Origin: Lachnospiraceae bacterium UBA6987
GTDB lineage: Bacteria > Bacillota > Clostridia > Lachnospirales > Lachnospiraceae
Assembly: GCA_002449955.1 (NCBI GenBank)
Contig: DJYD01000058.1
Span: forward strand, 6,301-42,497
Length of the DNA stretch: 36,197 bases
Direction of reading: 5' to 3'
Shown here piece after piece: positions 15,223 through 25,100 of this stretch. The translations under genes were made by a program, and so were the position numbers. Below the pieces are notes generated by a model. That model searched no databases. It had not been told where the DNA came from and saw nothing but the letters and a program-made list of their open reading frames with translations. The first letter of the stretch is position 1, and each line of letters begins with the position of its first letter.

Positions 15223-16566
15223 GTGAACGAATTCACAAAACTGTATCAGGAAAAGCTGACCACCCCGGAAGAGGCGGTCAAGGTTATCAAGTCCGGCGAC
15301 TGGGTCGATTACGGCTGGTGCGTCGCCCATCCCGTAGCGTTAGACAAAGCGCTTGCCGCCCGCATGCCGGGCCTCGAGGATATCAAGATCCGCGGCGGCA
15401 TCATGCTGTGGCAGCCGGCGATCTTTAATGTCCCGGATGCGGCCGATCATTTCTGCTGGAACTCCTGGCACATGAGCGGCATTGAACGCAAAGCCGTGGA
15501 CAAAGGATTTGCCTACTATATCCCGCTTCGCTATTCCGAACTTCCGCGCCATTACCGTGATTTCATCGAGACGCCTGACGTCGCCATGTTCCAGGTCGCG
15601 CCGATGGACGAGCACGGCTATTTCAACTTCGGGCCGAATGCCTCGCATCTTGCCGCAGTCTGCGAAACCGCAAAGCACGTGATCGTCGAGGTCAACCGCA
15701 ACATGCCGAGATGCCTCGGCGGCTCCGAGACCGAGATCCACATTACGCAGGTCGATGCGATCGTTGAAGGTGACAATCCTCCGCTCGGCATCATCCCGCC
15801 TGCCACGCCTTCGGATGTGGACGAAGCCGTTGCGAAACTCATCGTTCCCGAAATCCCGAACGGCGCCTGCCTGCAGCTGGGCATCGGCTCCATGCCGAAC
15901 GCCGTCGGCGCGCTGATCGCACAGTCCGATCTGAAGGACCTCGGCGTCCACACCGAAATGTATGTGGATTCCTTTGTCGATATCGCGAAGGCCGGCAAGA
16001 TCAACGGCTCGAAAAAGAACATCGACAAGGGGCGCCAGGTCTATGCCTTCGGTGCCGGCACGCAGAAGATGTACGACTATATGAATGACAACCCTGCCCT
16101 GATGAGCGCGCCCGTGAACTACACAAACGACGACCGCGTCATCAGCCAGCTTGATAATTTCATCTCCATCAACAACGCCGTCGACCTTGACCTTTACGGC
16201 CAGATCAACGCTGAGAGTGCGGGGACCAAGCAGATCTCCGGCGCCGGCGGACAGCTCGACTTCGTGCTCGGCGCGACCCTGTCCAAGGGAGGCAAGAGCT
16301 TCATCTGCCTGACCTCCTCCTTTACCGACAAGCAGGGCGTGCGGCACTCCCGCATCCGTCCCACGCTTGCCCCCGGCAGCACCGTCACCGATACCCGCCC
16401 GAACGTCATGTACGTGGTGACCGAATACGGTCTTGTCAACCTGAAGGGCCTTTCCACCTGGGAACGCGCGGAAGCCCTCATCTCCATCGCTCACCCCGAT
16501 TTCCGCGACGAGCTGATCCGTGCCGCAGGCGAAATGAAGATCTGGAGAAAGAGCAACCGCCGCTAA
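15223..16566 (+). CDS. but: Butyryl-CoA:acetate CoA-transferase
   Basis: A 447-residue family I CoA-transferase, the same length as the Roseburia-type enzyme and, from memory, very similar along its whole length (DWVDYGWC, HFCWNSWHMSGIERK, VAMFQVAPMDEHGYFNFGP, NMPRCLGGSETEIHI, GTKQISGAGGQLDFVLGA). The catalytic glutamate is that of HTEMYVDSFVD. It moves CoA from butyryl-CoA to acetate, releasing butyrate and acetyl-CoA, the final step of butyrate formation in many gut Clostridia. The close relative 4-hydroxybutyrate CoA-transferase is the main alternative. Start is GTG at 15223 with AAGGAGG 6 bases upstream; the frame is open further upstream but runs into the promoter. Confidence 0.9.
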   Translation: MNEFTKLYQEKLTTPEEAVKVIKSGDWVDYGWCVAHPVALDKALAARMPGLEDIKIRGGIMLWQPAIFNVPDAADHFCWNSWHMSGIERKAVDKGFAYYIPLRYSELPRHYRDFIETPDVAMFQVAPMDEHGYFNFGPNASHLAAVCETAKHVIVEVNRNMPRCLGGSETEIHITQVDAIVEGDNPPLGIIPPATPSDVDEAVAKLIVPEIPNGACLQLGIGSMPNAVGALIAQSDLKDLGVHTEMYVDSFVDIAKAGKINGSKKNIDKGRQVYAFGAGTQKMYDYMNDNPALMSAPVNYTNDDRVISQLDNFISINNAVDLDLYGQINAESAGTKQISGAGGQLDFVLGATLSKGGKSFICLTSSFTDKQGVRHSRIRPTLAPGSTVTDTRPNVMYVVTEYGLVNLKGLSTWERAEALISIAHPDFRDELIRAAGEMKIWRKSNRR

Positions 16567-16603
16567 AGGCCGTCTCATTAAATTAGTTCCGGAGAACCCT
16601 CTT

Positions 16604-18007
16604 ATGAAACGTCATCTGATCCGCCGCATATTCTGTCTACTCCTGTGCGCATGCCTCCTGCCCGGAGGCATGTCCGCACGGGCGGCCGCTGCTGCCGCAA
16701 AGCCGGCACTCGTGACGCTTGCAGATGCCGTCAGTTTGCCGGAAGGGCCGGAAATCGTCTCTGACTACGCCGTTCTGATCGAAGCTAGATCCGGCGCGAT
16801 CCTTTATGATAAAAATGCCCGCGAACGCTCCGCGCCCGCCAGCATCACCAAGATCATGACAGCTCTCCTGATCATGGAAAACTGTGATCTGAATGAGACG
16901 GTTTTCTTCTCTTACCGGGCCTGCCACGAGCTTGCCTCCGGCAGCAGCACCATTTCCCGCACCGAAGGGGAAGAGATGAGCGTGCTGGACTGCCTGTACG
17001 CACTTCTTGTGGCTTCTGCGAACGAAGTCGCCCAGGCGCTTGCCGAGCATCTCTCCGGGTCCATCGAAGCTTTCGTGGGCCGCATGAATGAGCGCGCGGA
17101 GGAACTTGGCTGCGTGAATACGCATTTTGCCAATCCGCACGGAACGCCGGATCCCGATCACTATACCTGTGCTTATGATATGGCGCTGATCCTCCGCCAG
17201 GCCGTGCAGTATGACCGCCTGAAGGAGATCATGGGTACCGGCAAATATCAGATTGCTCCGACAAACAAACACAGCGAGATCACTTATCTTCGCTCAAAGC
17301 ACCCGCTCGTCACCGACTATTTCGGCAAAAAATATGAAGGCGCCGTTGCCGGCAAGACCGGCCACACCTCGGAAGCCTTAAATACGTTAGCCACCTATGC
17401 CGTCCGGGGCGGCCTCGATCTGATCTGCGTGGTTCTGCACGCTGACGGCGCCACAGTTGTGGGCGATGACAGTGCAGCCCTGTTCGGCTACGGCTTCGAG
17501 AATTTTTTCCGCACCAATATGCAGGCAAGAGCTGCAGAAAGCGCCTCCCCGGGACAGGCCTTTCTGGGCAGTGACATTCTGGATCTTGATTCCGTCGGCG
17601 GCTGCTATGTCACGCTGCCAAACGGCACCTCCGTGGATGAGCTGACCTCCAGCATACACTACGGCAGCACCGATGCCGCGAAAGATCAGGTTGCCGTCAA
17701 GGAGTATGCCCTAAACGGAGTCGTGCTGGCCTCTCTGCCCCTCAAGGTTGATCCGGTAACTGCCAAGCTGCCGATCACGCCTGAAATCCATCAAGAACCC
17801 AGTACGAAAGAGATTCTTCGCACCAAACATCTGGGGCTCGCCCTGATCTACTGGATCATCATCGGCGGGAGCCTCGTCGTTTTAGGGCTGCTTTCCCTGC
17901 TGATCTGGGGCATCATTCGTCTTTTCCGACAAGAAAAACGGCTCGAGGAACGCAGCAAACGTTCCTTAAGCCGCATGGACGCACAGGAAAAGAATGAATT
18001 TTTCTGA
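16604..18007 (+). CDS. D-alanyl-D-alanine carboxypeptidase (PBP5/DacF type)
   Basis: A 467-residue secreted, membrane-anchored penicillin-binding protein. A signal peptide (1-28) precedes the serine peptidase domain with all three active-site motifs: S80-I-T-K83, S138-A-N140 and K251-T-G253. A PBP5-type C-terminal beta domain follows, then a transmembrane anchor (about 409-432) and a short basic tail. It trims the terminal D-Ala from peptidoglycan stem peptides. A ribosome site GGAG lies 37 bases after the CoA-transferase stop with no terminator between, so the two may be co-transcribed although unrelated in function. Its stop abuts the ispD stop exactly. Confidence 0.92.
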   Translation: MKRHLIRRIFCLLLCACLLPGGMSARAAAAAAKPALVTLADAVSLPEGPEIVSDYAVLIEARSGAILYDKNARERSAPASITKIMTALLIMENCDLNETVFFSYRACHELASGSSTISRTEGEEMSVLDCLYALLVASANEVAQALAEHLSGSIEAFVGRMNERAEELGCVNTHFANPHGTPDPDHYTCAYDMALILRQAVQYDRLKEIMGTGKYQIAPTNKHSEITYLRSKHPLVTDYFGKKYEGAVAGKTGHTSEALNTLATYAVRGGLDLICVVLHADGATVVGDDSAALFGYGFENFFRTNMQARAAESASPGQAFLGSDILDLDSVGGCYVTLPNGTSVDELTSSIHYGSTDAAKDQVAVKEYALNGVVLASLPLKVDPVTAKLPITPEIHQEPSTKEILRTKHLGLALIYWIIIGGSLVVLGLLSLLIWGIIRLFRQEKRLEERSKRSLSRMDAQEKNEFF

Positions 18008-18700
18008 TCAAAGCACGCTGTCCGTGTCAGCGGAAAGCCATACGGCATCCTCCGGCACCGTCAGCTTGCGGTTTCTCGGACTGCCCGGGATCAGCTGTAC
18101 GGGGCAGCCGATCTGCTCCAGCATCCCGCAGTCATCCGTTGCCGGCGCTTCGGACGGCAGCGTCTCATGGGCCTTTAAGAGCATATCTCTGTGAAAGGCC
18201 TGCGGTGTCTGCACCAAAAAGGTATGGGTTCTGTCTGTGGTCTCTGTTACGCGGCCATTTTCGTCGGCCAATTTTACCGTATCCGGAGAAGGGATCGCGA
18301 CTGTCGCGCCGGGAACCTCCTGCATGACTTCTGCAAGGGCATCGATCCATTCCGGCTTCCAGAACGGCCTTGCCGCATCATGAACAATCACGTATGCACT
18401 GCTTGACAGCTTCAGTCCCTGATAGACAGACGCTCTCCTGCTTGCGCCGCCGGGCACGGCAAGCAAAGGCACCTCACTGTCCCTGCCCTTATCGGCAAGA
18501 AGCGGCAGGATCAGTGCCTCATCTTCCTTCCGGTAAACGCAGATGATCTCCTTAATCAGCGGATGCTGCAGGAATTTATCCAGGCTGTAGCTGATGACCG
18601 GCTGTCCTTTGTAGGGCAAATATACCTTATTCACCTCTCCGCCAAAGCGTGTGCCGCTGCCGCCCGCCGCTAAAATGGCGGAGAATTTTATTTCTGTCAT
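18008..18700 (-). CDS. ispD: 2-C-methyl-D-erythritol 4-phosphate cytidylyltransferase
   Basis: A 230-residue enzyme joining CTP and MEP to give CDP-ME, the third step of the non-mevalonate isoprenoid pathway. The nucleotide-binding loop is LAAGGSGTRFGGE (about 11-23); VIVHDAARPFW and KLTVPEDAVWL are further signatures. Start set at 18700, 4 bases after the ispE stop, with GAGGAG within the end of ispE; an in-frame ATG at 18718 inside ispE is possible but would add residues not usual in the family. Last gene of the isp cluster. Confidence 0.93.
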   Translation of the reverse strand: MTEIKFSAILAAGGSGTRFGGEVNKVYLPYKGQPVISYSLDKFLQHPLIKEIICVYRKEDEALILPLLADKGRDSEVPLLAVPGGASRRASVYQGLKLSSSAYVIVHDAARPFWKPEWIDALAEVMQEVPGATVAIPSPDTVKLADENGRVTETTDRTHTFLVQTPQAFHRDMLLKAHETLPSEAPATDDCGMLEQIGCPVQLIPGSPRNRKLTVPEDAVWLSADTDSVL

Positions 18701-18704
18701 TGCC

Positions 18705-19568
18705 TTAACTCTCCTCATTGACTGTATCTGCCGCGTGGATCCACCAGCCTTCCGGAAGCGTCCCGGCAAGCCTTAAGAAGGCCTTGTCCCGGCTTTCCGC
18801 ATCTGCGAATACACCGAACGAAGCGGATCCGGAACCGCTGAGCACGACCTTTTCCGCACCGGCCTGAAGCAGCATTTGCCGCGCGCTTATGATCTCCGCC
18901 TCATCTGCCACAGCGTCAAAGGCATTATACAGGGTCTGTTTCAGCGCTGCCGCATCGTCTGCTTCAAGCGCCGCCTGCGCCGCCTGGCTGAGGCTGACTT
19001 CCCTTTGTCCCTGAGGGCCCATCTCATCCAGCCTGCGGTACATCGCCGGGGTGGATAAGCCCAGGGGCGGTTTGATGAGCAGCAGGGGGAGCCTTAAGCT
19101 TGTTTTGATCGGGCGCACACTTGCGCCGCTGCCGCTGCCCCGTGTCGCGCCATTATAGAGAAGCGCCGGCACATCGGCCCCGAGCCGCGCGCCGAGCCCG
19201 GCAAGCGTTTCCCGGGAAAGACCGAGGGCAAACAGCCTATTGCAGGCTAAAAGGATCGCCGCTGCATCGCTGCTGCCTCCGCCAAGCCCGGCCTGAGACG
19301 GGAGCCTTTTTTCCAGCCGTATCTGCAGGCCTCCGTCAAAAGCAAACTGTTCCTTCATCAGACGGAAGGCGCGGCAGACCAGATTATCCTCTGTTTCCAG
19401 GGTTTTGTCCGTGCAGGAAAAAAGAAGACCGGAAGGCAGCTTATCTGCCCATATCCGATCCGTCACAGACAGCGGCTGGAACACCGTGTCCAAAATATGG
19501 TACCCGTCCTCCCTGCGGCCGATCACCTCCAGGGTCAGATTTACCTTGGCTCTTGCTTCAAAAAGCAT
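18705..19568 (-). CDS. ispE: 4-diphosphocytidyl-2-C-methyl-D-erythritol kinase
   Basis: A 287-residue GHMP-family kinase that phosphorylates CDP-ME, the fourth MEP-pathway step. It opens with the family pattern EARAKVNLTLEVIGRREDGYH, has the ATP loop LPSQAGLGGGSSDAAAILL, and the C-terminal glycine-rich VVLSGSGSASFGVF. The ATG lies one base after the ispF stop. Normal length for the family. Confidence 0.95.
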   Translation of the reverse strand: MLFEARAKVNLTLEVIGRREDGYHILDTVFQPLSVTDRIWADKLPSGLLFSCTDKTLETEDNLVCRAFRLMKEQFAFDGGLQIRLEKRLPSQAGLGGGSSDAAAILLACNRLFALGLSRETLAGLGARLGADVPALLYNGATRGSGSGASVRPIKTSLRLPLLLIKPPLGLSTPAMYRRLDEMGPQGQREVSLSQAAQAALEADDAAALKQTLYNAFDAVADEAEIISARQMLLQAGAEKVVLSGSGSASFGVFADAESRDKAFLRLAGTLPEGWWIHAADTVNEES

Positions 19569-19569
19569 G

Positions 19570-20037
19570 TCAGTCTCCTACCGTAATGATGCAGAATACG
19601 CTGATCCCCAGCCCTCTGCCGAAATCCGTGAGCTCTTCTCCCGTCGTGGCCGTGATGCCGACCTGCTGCGGCAGAATCCCCAGAAGGCGCGCCACACTGA
19701 CCTTCATCTCCTCGATGCGCGGAGCAAACATCGGGTGTTTCGCCTCGATGCTGAAGGACACATGCACGATGGGTTCCTTCAGGTCTTTTAACGCCTCTGC
19801 CAGATAGGCCGCGGAATCCGTGATGCCTGCCCGGCACAGTCTGTCCGCCGGTCCTCCAAGGATGTTCCTGCCCGTAATGCCGCTGACCGCGTTGGTCAGG
19901 GCATGCAGCACCACATCGCCGTCGCTGTTGGCCATCAGTCCGCACGGCTCCTCAGGAAAAACGACGCCCCCGAGGATGAGCGGCTTTCCCGGCGCAGATT
20001 CAAAGCGGTGGCTGTCCTGTCCAATGGCTGCTTTCAT
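19570..20037 (-). CDS. ispF: 2-C-methyl-D-erythritol 2,4-cyclodiphosphate synthase
   Basis: A 155-residue trimeric zinc enzyme for the fifth MEP-pathway step. Metal and substrate residues are visible in IGQDSHRFE (D8, H10), LILGGV, NSDGDVVLHALTNAV, and ATTGEELTDFGRG. The start ATG overlaps the stop of the TPR-like gene upstream (ATGA), so its translation is coupled to that gene. Order ispF-ispE-ispD gives three successive pathway enzymes in one transcript, in reverse of the reaction order. Confidence 0.94.
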   Translation of the reverse strand: MKAAIGQDSHRFESAPGKPLILGGVVFPEEPCGLMANSDGDVVLHALTNAVSGITGRNILGGPADRLCRAGITDSAAYLAEALKDLKEPIVHVSFSIEAKHPMFAPRIEEMKVSVARLLGILPQQVGITATTGEELTDFGRGLGISVFCIITVGD

Positions 20038-20843
20038 ATCTGATTCCTTCTGTACTCTTCTTTCCAGCGCGCAAGCAGCGTACGATACGCTTCCGCCTGC
20101 TCATCTGCGCTCTTGTCCGAAGCGTTGACAACTTCCAGGGCCTTTCCGGTGAACATCGCCATCTTCTTGTGATCTTCAAGATTTGTCCTGAACTGCTTGC
20201 GCATCCCGCCGGAGATCAGTTCATCGGCTGCCCTCGGAATACCGATCCCGCCAAGCTCGCTCAGCACGAACATTTTTTCCAGAAGCGCCGTGCTGCGGCT
20301 AAGCTGATACGCCTTGTCCATGCAGTACATGGCTTCGTCAAACATCTCCAGCCTGGCATTGCAGCAGCCTTTATTGTGCCAGATCTTGGCCACGAATTCC
20401 GAGTCCGAAAGCTCTCTCGCATCCTGTTCCAGCACCTGGTCATACACGCGGATCGCATGGTAATACTGTCCGCATTCAAACAGATAATCGCCCTTTGCCT
20501 TAAGTCTTGCGCTGAAGGACGAGCCGTTTAACTCCTCCAGGCGGCGCCTGAAGGCAAAAAGCTCGGCCGTGTTGTAATAATGCAGTTCCTGCAGCAGCAA
20601 ATAGAGCACATCAAACAGACCGGCCTGTTCCTTCAGGCGTCTGGCCCGGTCTGCAAGCTTCTCTTCTCCGAGCTGTTCGAGGAAGTCAAACAGCCTTTCA
20701 TCCAGGAAGTCTTCCCCAATCAGCAGGATATCGTTGTAGATAAAGTAGCAAAGCTCCTCTCCGGTATACAGATGCAGCCCCAGTTCCGTTACATAATACG
20801 GATGGGTTACGGTCTTTTCCCGGCAAAGAATCAGTCCGCTCAT
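20034..20843 (-). CDS. TPR-like helical protein of unknown function
   Basis: A 269-residue soluble protein, mostly helical, with TPR-like pairs around residues 115-195 (FSARLKAKGDYLFECGQYYHAIRVYDQV; AKIWHNKGCCNARLEMFDEAMYCMDKAYQL). The N terminus (CREKTVTHPYYVTELGLHLYTGEELCYFIY) is characteristic of a protein always, in my memory, found beside the actin-fold and solenoid genes in Lachnospiraceae. No enzyme motif or membrane span. It sits 21 bases after the actin-fold gene and overlaps ispF by 4 bases. Likely a partner protein in the same complex as its two upstream neighbours. Confidence 0.75.
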   Translation of the reverse strand: MSGLILCREKTVTHPYYVTELGLHLYTGEELCYFIYNDILLIGEDFLDERLFDFLEQLGEEKLADRARRLKEQAGLFDVLYLLLQELHYYNTAELFAFRRRLEELNGSSFSARLKAKGDYLFECGQYYHAIRVYDQVLEQDARELSDSEFVAKIWHNKGCCNARLEMFDEAMYCMDKAYQLSRSTALLEKMFVLSELGGIGIPRAADELISGGMRKQFRTNLEDHKKMAMFTGKALEVVNASDKSADEQAEAYRTLLARWKEEYRRNQI

Positions 20844-20864
20844 ATTGCTCCTTTCTCCGGATAT

Positions 20865-22127
20865 TTATGAAATCAGGAAATCCTTGCGGATCACGGTCCC
20901 GCTCGCGGGGAACAGATCCCCGAAGCCCTTATCCACAACCCGCACCGTCACACGGTTTTCCGAGGCAAAGCTGACAATGACTTCGACCCTTGTCGTTTTA
21001 TTTGGCCGCGCAGGCAGCTCATCTAACGACAGGCTGATCGTCTCTACCCGCTGCGTGGCAAACGGCGTTACCATGAGTTCCAGGGTATGGATATCGTCCA
21101 GGATGAATTCCGCCGAGGCCTTGGCTTCATACCAGTTGCTGCCGGCCGCCGCCAGGATCAGCTGCTCATTTCTGCCGTCCTGCAGGGCATACAGACTGAT
21201 CGTCGAGGAAAGCCTGCCCTCACAGATACACAGGTACGGGAAGCGGCTCTCTTTTAACGTGCTGTCATAGGCAATCAGTGCTGCTCCGTCGGCAAACATG
21301 TGCTGACCGCTGAACACTTTCCGCTTATTGCAGATCTTTTTCAGGAATTCCTTGGCCCAGTCCACCGTTGTAAAGCCTTCTCCGGTCAGAAAGACAGAGG
21401 AAACCAGCTTTTTCTGCAGCAATCTGTCTGCGCAGGCGGAAAGGATCGTATCTGCCATGCGCTCTCCCATGGGCGATTCCAGCAGATCGAGGTCGAAAGC
21501 TTCATCCAGTGCCTCCCTGCTTGCCTGCAGGATCTGAGGACGTCTTCCTCTCACCACCTTCATTTCGAGATAATCCAGTCCCGCATCCGTCAGATCAAAG
21601 GACGAAACCGTATTCGGCCAAAGCTCTTTCGGCTGACTGGCGACATAGTAGGCAAAACATTCCGTGTGACTCAGGAAGCGCACATGGCTGCGGTCAAGGC
21701 CGCACTTATCACAGGCTTCCGTCAAGCGGTCAAGCAGGTCCGGATCCAATACGCGAAGGCTGAAGGCGATGCTGTCGATCTCTTCTTCCTTGTACACAAT
21801 TCTGGGCAGCCTGATCAGCTGCTCAATGAAAGCCGCCATGAGATCTACTGCACTGTAACGCACGCCTTCTATGGTGGCGCTCGTGTCGCGCATCAGCAGC
21901 TTTACGAGCTTGTCCACCATCGTGCCCTCGCCCATCAGCGCGCGCTGGTAGGCGTCGGTTCCGATCAGCCAGCGGTCACTTCCCTTCACCTTGCAGAGGG
22001 TGGTGGAGATCATGCCGCCCGCGTCCGATCCGCCGAGCAGCAGAGGATCCGGGGCGTTTTTCTCCGGAGAATACACACTGATCTGGCTGAATGAATCGCA
22101 CAAATCTATTCCAAGGATCAGTCCCAT
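20865..22127 (-). CDS. Actin/Hsp70-fold ATPase-like protein (DUF5716-like)
   Basis: A 420-residue protein with an Hsp70/actin-type N-terminal domain. Degenerate nucleotide-fold motifs are seen: phosphate-1 strand LGIDLCDSFSQISVY (DnaK has GIDLGTTNS), phosphate-2 SSFDLTDAGLDYLEM (DnaK FDLGGGTFD), and adenosine loop VFLTGEGFTTVDW followed by FADGAALIAY. The glycine and threonine residues that usually hold phosphate are partly missing, so ATP hydrolysis is uncertain. A beta-rich C-terminal domain (about 305-420) replaces the usual substrate-binding part. Start set at 22127, 6 bases after GGAGG. The DUF5716 label is from memory. Confidence 0.75.
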   Translation of the reverse strand: MGLILGIDLCDSFSQISVYSPEKNAPDPLLLGGSDAGGMISTTLCKVKGSDRWLIGTDAYQRALMGEGTMVDKLVKLLMRDTSATIEGVRYSAVDLMAAFIEQLIRLPRIVYKEEEIDSIAFSLRVLDPDLLDRLTEACDKCGLDRSHVRFLSHTECFAYYVASQPKELWPNTVSSFDLTDAGLDYLEMKVVRGRRPQILQASREALDEAFDLDLLESPMGERMADTILSACADRLLQKKLVSSVFLTGEGFTTVDWAKEFLKKICNKRKVFSGQHMFADGAALIAYDSTLKESRFPYLCICEGRLSSTISLYALQDGRNEQLILAAAGSNWYEAKASAEFILDDIHTLELMVTPFATQRVETISLSLDELPARPNKTTRVEVIVSFASENRVTVRVVDKGFGDLFPASGTVIRKDFLIS

Positions 22128-22163
22128 ATACATCCTCCTCTCACCATAGTCTCCGCCTCCGGC

Positions 22164-25100
22164 TTACAATACGTTAAAATAATCTTTCAGCAGGACGTCT
22201 TCTTTCCCGAAGGCCAGAAGCTCCTCATGCCAGTCTTCCTTATCCGTCTCACCGTATTCCGAAAGGATCCGGTTGAGATGGGTAAATCTGTTGTCGCGCG
22301 GTTCCGATCCCGCGCTCAGGCTCAGGCGGCCTTTGTCCACGGTTTCGGTCTGTTTTCCATCCACGGTCCGGATCTCATACTCCAGCTTTTCATCGGAAAA
22401 CAGCAGGACCGGCTTCACATAAATGCCCCTGAACACATGCGGCATCTCCGTGAAGACCATCGGGCGGTCCTTTTCCTGCGGCAGGATGCGGAAGCCGATT
22501 TCCGTGGAAATATCCGCGTCGCCGCGGTATTCGATCAGAGTCTTGTCCGCCAGTTCTGCCGGCAGCGGCATAAAGCGTCCCAGCTTCTTCATATAGGCGA
22601 AGAGCAAGCCCTGATTGTAGAGATTGTTCAGCATTTCCTCCGCAAGATCCGTATCCGCCGCGGAGAGCAGGCGTTTTTCCGAAAGGCGCTTTGTTAACGC
22701 GATCTGGCAGATGATCGGCAGATATTCCGCCTTCTTTTCCCGCTCTGCCCAGGAGCGGATCAGGGTGAAGGTCTCCTCCGGGACCCGCAGACCGTCGTGG
22801 AAATAGCGCTCCGATTCCACCACCAGATACGCTTCGGTTACGATGCGGTCGCTGTACTGCGGCTCCTTGCAGTAGCTGGCAAAGACTTCCTCCAGCCCTT
22901 CCGTTTCACCGGTAAAGAGCATCTGCGCAAGCAGCCTTGCCGGAAGGTCGTAGACAAGCGCTTTGCTGTCCTCCTTCTGCGCCAGGGCAAGCAGCGATTT
23001 CATATCCTGTGTCCCGCCGTTATAGTAGCGGCAGAGGTATGTTAACGTCGTCGCATTGTACTGTCCCTCCCGGTACAGGGAGAGAGAAAGCTGATAGCGG
23101 CTCGGCTCATAGGCATAATCGGTTTTCCGGATCTGCCGTTTCAGAAGGCGCAGCAGCAGCTCCGGACTGTAGCCTCTGCTGCCAAAGCGGTGGATCAGTT
23201 CGATGGCCGCCTCATCATCCTCACGAAGGATAAACCGTTCCGCAAGCTCATGCCCCGTCTTCTCATTCAGGTACGGATTGTCCTTGATTGCACGCAGTCT
23301 GGCGATACCGTTTTCCGCATCCTTCCCTGCCTCGTCGATCAGGGCCATCATCAGCTTTTCCCGGTAAACCTCCGTTAAGCCCTTTGCCCCAAGGAGATCG
23401 GCGGGACTTGCTGCCGCATCGTTTTCCTCCAGCCTCACTGCTTCCAGCTGGAAAGGAAGACTGCCCGGAGCAAGCTTTCTGCAGGCGGAAAGCAGGGCCG
23501 GATCCTCCTGCATAAAACGGCGCCGCGTTAACTGCGTGCGGGCGTAGCGGTTGCCGGCAGCATCCACGTACACAGCACGGGCGCTGTCTGAATAGATTCG
23601 AACAAAGGCTTCTCCGTCGTTTACGGGATAGGAGAACTCGTCTTCCAGTTCACCGTAGACCACCTTGACCTCACGGATTCCCTTGTTTTCAAAATGCAGC
23701 ACCTGGGTATACAGATACTCCGTCAGCTGCGGCGCGGTCCGCTCATCCACCACCTCGGGGATGAACATCGCGTTGTAAAACTCCGAGATCCGGTCATTTT
23801 CCGCTCCATCTAACAGCTGCTCGAGAGCAAAATTCTGCATCTGTTTTTCATACAGCCGGTACAGGCGGCTGTCCGGGGTGCAGCGGCTCAGGATGTAGTG
23901 ATAGAGATTCAGCTTCGATGCCAGCCACTTCGGACTGTTGTAGGTATAATAGAGGAGCACCATCTGAGGGATCTCTTCTTCCTCGCCCTCAGGGATCGTG
24001 CTCAGATAATATTCATAAAGCTCGCTCAGCCGGATATCCTGTTCAATGCCCCGCGCATACCAGGTGTGGAAACGCTCCTGCGGCTGGCCGGTCCTGATCA
24101 GGATCGTCAGCAGGGCCTGCAGGATCCCGCTTCGCGGGTATTTTTCGTAAAGCAGTTCCAGTGTACGGATGTTCCCCGCATCCCCCGTTTCATCCCGCGC
24201 CATCAGCTCTGCTGCGTGCAGCGCCATCTCCTCTGTCCAGAAGCCGTTTCTTGCGCCAAGGCGAAGCAAATACTGTTCAAACGGCCCCATCTGCCGCATC
24301 ATATCCGGGGTTTCATTGTATATGCCGATCGCATCCACGGCAAGCAGGAGCGAAAGCTCGCCCCGTCTGTAATATCCGCGCATGCGCTCCAATGACTTTT
24401 CGCTCTGTTCCGCCCACTCGGAATCCACGCGCCGCTGCAACGGAAAAACCTCTGCTCCGCGCAGATTCGATTCCTTCATGCGATAGAGCAGCCGGAGAAA
24501 ACCGTCGGATAAACGGTCGCCGTGCTCCATCTCTTCTTCCAGATACAGGAACCAGAGATAAGCCGAGGTGTCTTCGACCTTGGCCCGCTGCACCTCTGCC
24601 CTGATCTCGTCCAGGATCTGTTTTTCCTCTTCCCGCAGATTCAGGAAGCGGCAGACCTCCGCACGAAGCAGCCTGTCTCTTGCTTCCGGTTTCTTGAAGC
24701 TGTCACAGGCATCCAGACACCTGATCGCCTGCTCCCCGAGCGCCGCATCTGCCCCTGCCGTTCCGTAAAGCTTTAAGAGCGTGCGGTAGAGCTGCAGGCT
24801 GCAGCGCCGGTACTGATCGCGCCGCTTGGCCTCTGCACTTGCCTCATCTTCCACGATCACCGTGATCGGGATACTGACGCTTCGCCTGCCGGTAGCGATC
24901 CGGACAGACCCCAGATTCTTTCCGCGGTGCATGGCTGCCCGGTTAAAATACAGCGGTATGCGGCAGGTATCCCCGGTAAAGTCCAGATTGTTCCAGCGTT
25001 CCTTCGGAATGCGGATAAAGCTGCATTCACTGACTGCCGAGATCAGGCTGTAGCCCTCGCCGCTTTTGCTTACCGCAATTTCTCCCGGGATACCGTCCTG

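Noticed and set aside
15340..16578. A 412-codon minus-strand open frame
   Set aside because: It is entirely opposite the CoA-transferase gene, which has a strong family match. The reverse frame has no recognisable domain.
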